DNA of 64,000 nt from NCBI GenBank assembly GCA_020850225.1, contig JADZFD010000063.1, positions 1 through 64,000 of the forward strand, in the 5' to 3' direction. Of this stretch, positions 58,883-64,000 are shown one piece after another (positions within the stretch are counted from its first letter, which is position 1; the number at the start of each line of letters is the position of its first letter). This DNA comes from Saprospiraceae bacterium. Its GTDB lineage: Bacteria; Bacteroidota; Bacteroidia; Chitinophagales; Saprospiraceae. The position numbers were made by a program, and so were the translations under genes. The notes beneath the pieces were generated by a model. The model ran no database searches, was not told the origin of the DNA, and saw nothing but the letters and a program-made list of their open reading frames with translations.

Positions 58883-60967
58883 ATGACAAAATTAATACAT
58901 AGGGATATCAGCTGGCTTTCTTTCAACCACCGGGTTTTGCAAGAAGCTAAAGATATTTCAGTTCCATTACTCGAAAGGCTCAAATTTCTGGCTATCTATT
59001 CTTCCAATCTGGATGAATTTTTCAGAATCCGGGTTGCCAATCATCGTAATCTGGCACGTACAAACAAATCGACTCTCAAGGATATCGACTATTCTCCAAT
59101 CCAGATACTGAAAGAAATTCAGAAAATTTCCAATCAGCATCAGAAAGAATTCAGTCGAATATATGAAAAAGTTTTAATCCCTGAACTAAAAAAAACAGGA
59201 ATTCAGATTGTCTCGTGGAAAAACCTCGATAAAGAACAGGTAGAATTTGTTGATACATACTTCAAGGAATCACTGTTGCCTTTTGTTCAGCCCGTATTGC
59301 TGGTAGGTAAAAAAATCAAACCTTTTCTCAACAACGGAGCCTTGTATCTGGCTTTACACCTACAGAGTAAGGAGCATACGGAATCAGCTCCGGTACCTGA
59401 ATATGCCATTGTTAAAATACCTTCAGACCATTTATCCAGATTTCTTGAATTACCTGCCCAAAAACCGGATGTGCGTCAGATACTGATGCTGGATGATGCC
59501 GTCAGATATAGTGTGCGATTGATTTTTCCAGGATACAATATTATGGATACCTATTCCATCAAACTTACCCGCGATGCAGAGTTGTATATCGACGATGAAT
59601 ATTCCGGTGATTTGTTGCTAAAGATTAAAAAAAGTTTGGACAAACGCAATGTCGGTATTGCTTCAAGGCTTGCTTATGACAGGTCTATGCCCAAACATTT
59701 TCTTCAATATTTGATGCAGGTTTTTGAGATAGAAGAATTTGACCTGTTGCCTGAAGGAAGATATCACAATAATGCCGATTTCTTTAAGTTCCCTTCTTAC
59801 AATCTGAACTTTCTGAAAGATCCTGAACTTCCACCTATACATATCAGTGAACTAGAATATACTGAATCTATTTTCAGTAAAATAAGGGAAAAAGATTATC
59901 TCGTATACATGCCCTATCACAGTTACGAATCCGTAATCAAGTTTTTTGAAGATGCTGCCGATGATCCGGATGTATCACATATAAAAATCATTCAATATAG
60001 AGTCGCCAGAATATCCCGTATCATGCAAGCCATTCAAAAGGCTGTAAAAAACGGGAAACATGTCAGTACATTTATTGAAGTCAAAGCCAGATTTGACGAG
60101 GAAGCCAACCTCAAATGGGGTGAAGAACTTGAAAAATCAGGCGTTACTGTCTATTATAGTATGCCTGGCTTCAAAGTACACAGTAAACTGGCACTGGTAC
60201 GCAGGCTGGAAGATGGCAAACCCAATTTATACGCATATCTTGGTACGGGTAACTTCCATGAAGATACGGCTAAAACCTACTCAGATTTCGGATTATTTAC
60301 CAGTGATAAAAAAATAGTCAATGAAGTAGCGAGGGTTTTTAACTATCTGGAAACCAAACAACGACCCCATCAGCCTTTCGAATATCTGGGTGTCGGTCTT
60401 TTTAACCTGAAGGAAAAATTTATCAGTCTGATCAAAAGGGAAACCGAGAATGCCCGGAAAGGTAAAAAAGCACGGCTTATACTCAAGATGAACAGTCTTC
60501 AGGACGAAGAAATCATTCAGTATCTGTATGAAGCTTCACAGGCCGGTGTTAAAATCAAGCTCATAGTCAGAGGTATTTGTTGCCTTGTTCCGGGACAAAA
60601 AAACCTAAGTGAGAACATTGAAGCTATTTCAATTATAGACCGATTTCTGGAACATGCACGGGTTTTTATTTTTCATAATGACGGAAATTCAGAAGTCTAT
60701 CTTTCTTCAGCTGACTGGATGACACGCAACCTGCATTTCAGGGTAGAAACCCTTTTTCCCGTACTGGATAAAGACCTCGCTAAGGTAATTACAGACTGTA
60801 TACAAATTCAACTCAATGACAATGTAAAGGCAAGAATATTAAATGCCAAAATGAACAATAAGTACCGTAAGAACAACGAAGAAATTGCTGTACGAAGTCA
60901 AACTGAGACTTATTATTATATCAAGCGCAGAGAAGAAAAAATTCCAAAACCGGAACCCATTATTTAA
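58883..60967 (+). CDS. ppk1: Polyphosphate kinase 1
   Basis: HRDISWLSFNHRVLQEAKD, SNLDEFFRIRVA, ARFDEEANLKWGEELEKSGVTVYYSMPGFKVHSKLALV, GTGNFHEDTAKTYSDFGLFT. Confidence 0.97.
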   Translation: MTKLIHRDISWLSFNHRVLQEAKDISVPLLERLKFLAIYSSNLDEFFRIRVANHRNLARTNKSTLKDIDYSPIQILKEIQKISNQHQKEFSRIYEKVLIPELKKTGIQIVSWKNLDKEQVEFVDTYFKESLLPFVQPVLLVGKKIKPFLNNGALYLALHLQSKEHTESAPVPEYAIVKIPSDHLSRFLELPAQKPDVRQILMLDDAVRYSVRLIFPGYNIMDTYSIKLTRDAELYIDDEYSGDLLLKIKKSLDKRNVGIASRLAYDRSMPKHFLQYLMQVFEIEEFDLLPEGRYHNNADFFKFPSYNLNFLKDPELPPIHISELEYTESIFSKIREKDYLVYMPYHSYESVIKFFEDAADDPDVSHIKIIQYRVARISRIMQAIQKAVKNGKHVSTFIEVKARFDEEANLKWGEELEKSGVTVYYSMPGFKVHSKLALVRRLEDGKPNLYAYLGTGNFHEDTAKTYSDFGLFTSDKKIVNEVARVFNYLETKQRPHQPFEYLGVGLFNLKEKFISLIKRETENARKGKKARLILKMNSLQDEEIIQYLYEASQAGVKIKLIVRGICCLVPGQKNLSENIEAISIIDRFLEHARVFIFHNDGNSEVYLSSADWMTRNLHFRVETLFPVLDKDLAKVITDCIQIQLNDNVKARILNAKMNNKYRKNNEEIAVRSQTETYYYIKRREEKIPKPEPII

Positions 60968-60988
60968 CCATTCAATTTATACTATTCA

Positions 60989-62323
60989 ATGCTGTCAGCT
61001 CTATCCCCGTTAGATGGCCGGTATGTTACCGGAACAACACCATTAAGAGATTTTTTTTCAGAATATGCTTTAATAAGATACAGGGTATTCGTAGAAATAG
61101 AATACCTGAAAGCTTTGATATCTTTGCCACTGTCTGGTCTTGAATCTTTGAATACGAAAGACATATTTACGGCATTGGACAATATTGTCAGCAACTTTGA
61201 TGAAATGGAGGCAATGAAAATCAAAGAGACGGAAAATAAGACCAATCATGATGTTAAAGCTGTAGAATACTATATCAAAGATGAAATGACCCGGCTGAAT
61301 CTGGGCAAATACCTGGAATTTGTACATTTGGGTCTGACATCCCAGGATATCAACAATACAGCATTTCCACTGATGCTAAGGGATGCTCTCGAAAAAGTCA
61401 TGATACCCAAACTCAAACAAGTATTATCGGATATTGAAGCTAAGTCCATTGAATACAAGGGTATTCCAATGTTGGCTCATACACATGGTCAACCGGCATC
61501 ACCCACCACATTGGGTAAAGAATTCCAGGTATTTTCAGAAAGATTACAGGATGAATCAGAAGTATTGAAAGCTCAGAGGATAAAATGCAAATTTGGTGGT
61601 GCAACCGGTAATTTCAATGCACACAAAGTAACTTATCCAAATATCAACTGGCAGGTGTTTGCCGATCAACTGACAGCAAAAATGGGGCTATACCGCTCTA
61701 AACATACTACACAGATTGCTCATTATGATGATATAGCCGCTATATGCCACAATTTCATACGAATCAATACGATTCTAATTGATTTTTGCAGGGATATGTG
61801 GAGTTATATCTCAATGGATTATTTCAAACAAAAAGTCAAAGAAGGCGAAGTTGGTTCTTCAGCCATGCCACATAAAGTCAATCCAATAGATTTTGAAAAT
61901 GCTGAAGGTAATCTGGGTATGGCCATTGCTGTATTTGAATTTATGGCTGCCAAGCTTCCAGTATCCAGACTACAAAGGGATTTAACTGACTCTACTGTAC
62001 TTCGTAATCTGGGTGTGCCGTTTGGACATACATTGATTGCCCTGAATTCAATTATAAAAGGTATCGGCAAATTACAATTAAATCATCAGGCATTAGACCG
62101 TGATCTCGAACAAAACTGGGCTGTGGTAGCGGAAGCCATCCAAAACATTTTAAGAAGGGAATTGTATCCTGAACCCTATGAAACATTAAAAACCTTGACA
62201 AGGGGAAAGGTATCTATAACACAAAAAGATATACAGCAGTTTATCTTGAATCTGAATATTGACGAAAGCATTAAAAATGAGATGCTGCTCATCACTCCGC
62301 AAAACTATATCGGATATTATTAA
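60989..62323 (+). CDS. purB: Adenylosuccinate lyase
   Basis: LSALSPLDGRYVTGTTPLRDFFSEYALIRYRV, HLGLTSQDINNTA, HTHGQPASPTTLGKE, GEVGSSAMPHKVNPIDFENAEGNLG. Confidence 0.97.
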   Translation: MLSALSPLDGRYVTGTTPLRDFFSEYALIRYRVFVEIEYLKALISLPLSGLESLNTKDIFTALDNIVSNFDEMEAMKIKETENKTNHDVKAVEYYIKDEMTRLNLGKYLEFVHLGLTSQDINNTAFPLMLRDALEKVMIPKLKQVLSDIEAKSIEYKGIPMLAHTHGQPASPTTLGKEFQVFSERLQDESEVLKAQRIKCKFGGATGNFNAHKVTYPNINWQVFADQLTAKMGLYRSKHTTQIAHYDDIAAICHNFIRINTILIDFCRDMWSYISMDYFKQKVKEGEVGSSAMPHKVNPIDFENAEGNLGMAIAVFEFMAAKLPVSRLQRDLTDSTVLRNLGVPFGHTLIALNSIIKGIGKLQLNHQALDRDLEQNWAVVAEAIQNILRRELYPEPYETLKTLTRGKVSITQKDIQQFILNLNIDESIKNEMLLITPQNYIGYY

Positions 62324-62367
62324 ATAAATTACATATTACTATTATATGTAATTTTATAAATAACAGT

Positions 62368-62375
62368 TATCTTTG
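62368..62375 (+). promoter_or_regulatory. Candidate -7 element TATCTTTG
   Basis: Matches TAnnTTTG, 38 nt upstream of ATG 62414. Confidence 0.5.
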
Positions 62376-62413
62376 CGCATCATTTATTTTTTAACGTTAA
62401 AAAAATACTTAAT

Positions 62414-63007
62414 ATGCGACAATTGTTCATTCTACTGATAACTTTATCATTCTTTGCATGTAAAAACGATACAGGTAGCTCCAACACCCTGAGCAATGTA
62501 CCTGATGCTCCACCGGTTGATCCTGCTACTTTGACCATTCCCAGTTCCTGTAGCCTGATCAGCGCTGCAGAAGTTAAGGACATCTTAGATACAAAATCAG
62601 ATGTTAATCTCAAAGATGCAACTGATCCAACCAATAAATTTTCAAAATCTTGTTTCTTCAGATGGGACGATACAGACACGCCCAATGCAGGTATCATGAT
62701 TCAAATCCAGACCAATTCAGTATATTCTGAATATCCCGAATATATCAGCAATTATATAAAAAGTAAACTTGAGAACGGAGAAATGGCAATGGGTAATGAA
62801 GCACCGTTTAAATTTTCAAAATTTGACGCATCCGGCAGACCGGGAGCATATTCATTCGAGCAGGCACGGTTCTACTGGACTTTAGACAATAACTATGTTT
62901 GTACTTTATTTTTTAACGTATCCACTCTGAATGAAAAGAAAATGGTAAGAGCAGCAGAAAAAATTATTGAAAAAGTAAACAGCAATTTTGCCAAAGCAAA
63001 AAAATAA
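62414..63007 (+). CDS. Lipoprotein of unknown function
   Basis: MRQLFILLITLSFFACKND lipobox; 197 aa. Confidence 0.8.
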   Translation: MRQLFILLITLSFFACKNDTGSSNTLSNVPDAPPVDPATLTIPSSCSLISAAEVKDILDTKSDVNLKDATDPTNKFSKSCFFRWDDTDTPNAGIMIQIQTNSVYSEYPEYISNYIKSKLENGEMAMGNEAPFKFSKFDASGRPGAYSFEQARFYWTLDNNYVCTLFFNVSTLNEKKMVRAAEKIIEKVNSNFAKAKK

Positions 63008-63034
63008 TACATATCCAAAAAATAATACATATCC
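62999..63034 (+). repeat. Two-copy 18-bp tandem repeat spanning the stop codon
   Basis: AAAAAATAATACATATCC repeated directly. Confidence 0.8.
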
Positions 63035-63066
63035 AATAAGTTCATTTTTGAGAAATGAGCATTAAC

Positions 63067-63102
63067 AAAAAAAGGTCACTTCCCCCAAAGTGACCTTTTT
63101 TT
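63067..63102 (+). terminator. Intrinsic terminator
   Basis: AAAAAAAGGTCACTT / AAGTGACCTTTTTTT, about 15-bp stem with T-tract. Confidence 0.85.
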
Positions 63103-63212
63103 GATCTTGCGATTCCCATGAAAATTTACCAAAACTTGAAATGAAAAATACTTCAGCTACTTTAAGCCAAAACTCTTTTATAATAACTAAAAACTCAAAC
63201 TCAATTTAATTT

Positions 63213-63300
63213 AGGAATGTTCTAAAATAATTGGGTTGATATTATTTAAATGTTGACTATATCAACCCAATTATTGTTTTTTAATCCCATAAACATTCCT
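63213..63300. repeat. Nested inverted repeat in noncoding DNA
   Basis: AATAATTGGGTTGATAT (63226-63242)/ATATCAACCCAATTATT (63259-63275), 17 bp perfect, inside outer AGGAATGTT (63213-63221)/AACATTCCT (63292-63300). Confidence 0.85.
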
Positions 63301-63734
63301 GATATTTCAAACCGATTCTTTAACCGGATTCGTTAAAAGTATTTAATTTCTTTCCTTTTAACAATACAAAGATGAGACGATTTCAAACATCAAACAAAAA
63401 CAATTTTTATTCAAAATAACATATTTATTTATATAATGTATATTTAAAAGATAATCTATGTATTATATTATTTCTTATCCAAATTTGAAATAGTCCAGCT
63501 ATAGCATTATTATTGAAGATTAAATTTATGTATTATAGATGATACAATGACTTTTTTTCAAAGTGTTACCAAAGGACTTGACGTTAAGTTCAATTTTTTT
63601 TTACAAAACAGGATTCACCCATTAATACGTAACCCAAGGTTGATAACTCTTTGTAATAAATTTTACATTATTAGAAAAATAAAAATTACAGCATTTAATT
63701 TGGGGATTTCTGACATTATACTTACCTTTAACGC

Positions 63735-64000
63735 ATGGATATATCAATTAAGATATCGATTCCTGATGAAGGTGACTTCATACGTGCTGTGCTTAATAAC
63801 GAAAGATGGGCTCAGAAGCAATTGTATGAAGATCATTATCCGGCAATGATGGCAATAGCCCTGCGTTATTCCAATAATGAGGACGATGCCTTGGATATCC
63901 TGCACGAAAGTTTTATCAAAGTATTTATTAATCTGAATAAATATAAAGTCAATTCTTCCCTTTCCGCCTGGATAAGAAGAATCCTGATCAACACAGCTAT
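63735..64000 (+). CDS. ECF-type RNA polymerase sigma factor (3' end beyond the window)
   Basis: Open frame to window end: MDISIKISIPDEGDFIRAVLNNERWAQKQLYEDHYPAMMAIALRYSNNEDDALDILHESFIKVFINLNKYKVNSSLSAWIRRILINTA, sigma-70 region 2-like. Confidence 0.88.
   Translation, partial: MDISIKISIPDEGDFIRAVLNNERWAQKQLYEDHYPAMMAIALRYSNNEDDALDILHESFIKVFINLNKYKVNSSLSAWIRRILINTA

Noticed and set aside
63547-63849. 100-aa plus-strand ORF
   Set aside because: Overlaps the ECF sigma factor start in another frame; low-complexity N-terminus, no domain.
1-64000. Defence island, prophage, integrative element or transposase
   Set aside because: No recognisable nuclease/toxin-antitoxin, phage structural, integrase or transposase proteins among the credible ORFs.

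Overview
The window is a chromosomal segment of a Bacteroidota bacterium, probably Saprospiria-like. This is inferred from the SusC/D pair, type IX secretion (T9SS) cargo, a PorP/SprF protein and TAnnTTTG promoter motifs. I did not find rRNA, CRISPR, prophage, IS elements or a recognisable defence island. Housekeeping genes identified by family hallmarks are aroC, dnaB, recR, tatC, murB, gyrA, pruA, coaD, pyrB, pyrR, ppk1, purB and one tRNA-Pro(GGG). Accessory content includes a SusC/SusD/SusE-like uptake operon without adjacent glycan-degrading enzymes, two giant type-B T9SS proteins next to PorP/SprF, a dockerin/cohesin-like type-A T9SS protein, and tandem small secreted paralogues ahead of a truncated GEVED-like protein. 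It also includes an AGMO-like membrane oxygenase and a GT2/degenerate sugar-phosphotransferase fusion. The observations most worth checking are: a nested 99-nt hairpin with a T-tract just upstream of aroC; three perfect, helically phased DnaA boxes upstream of dnaB; an RsuA-family protein lacking the catalytic Asp and the conserved Tyr; the small-paralogue cluster with a duplicated leader; and a perfect 17-bp hairpin nested in an outer inverted repeat before an ECF sigma factor. No searches were run. All family assignments come from motif recognition.
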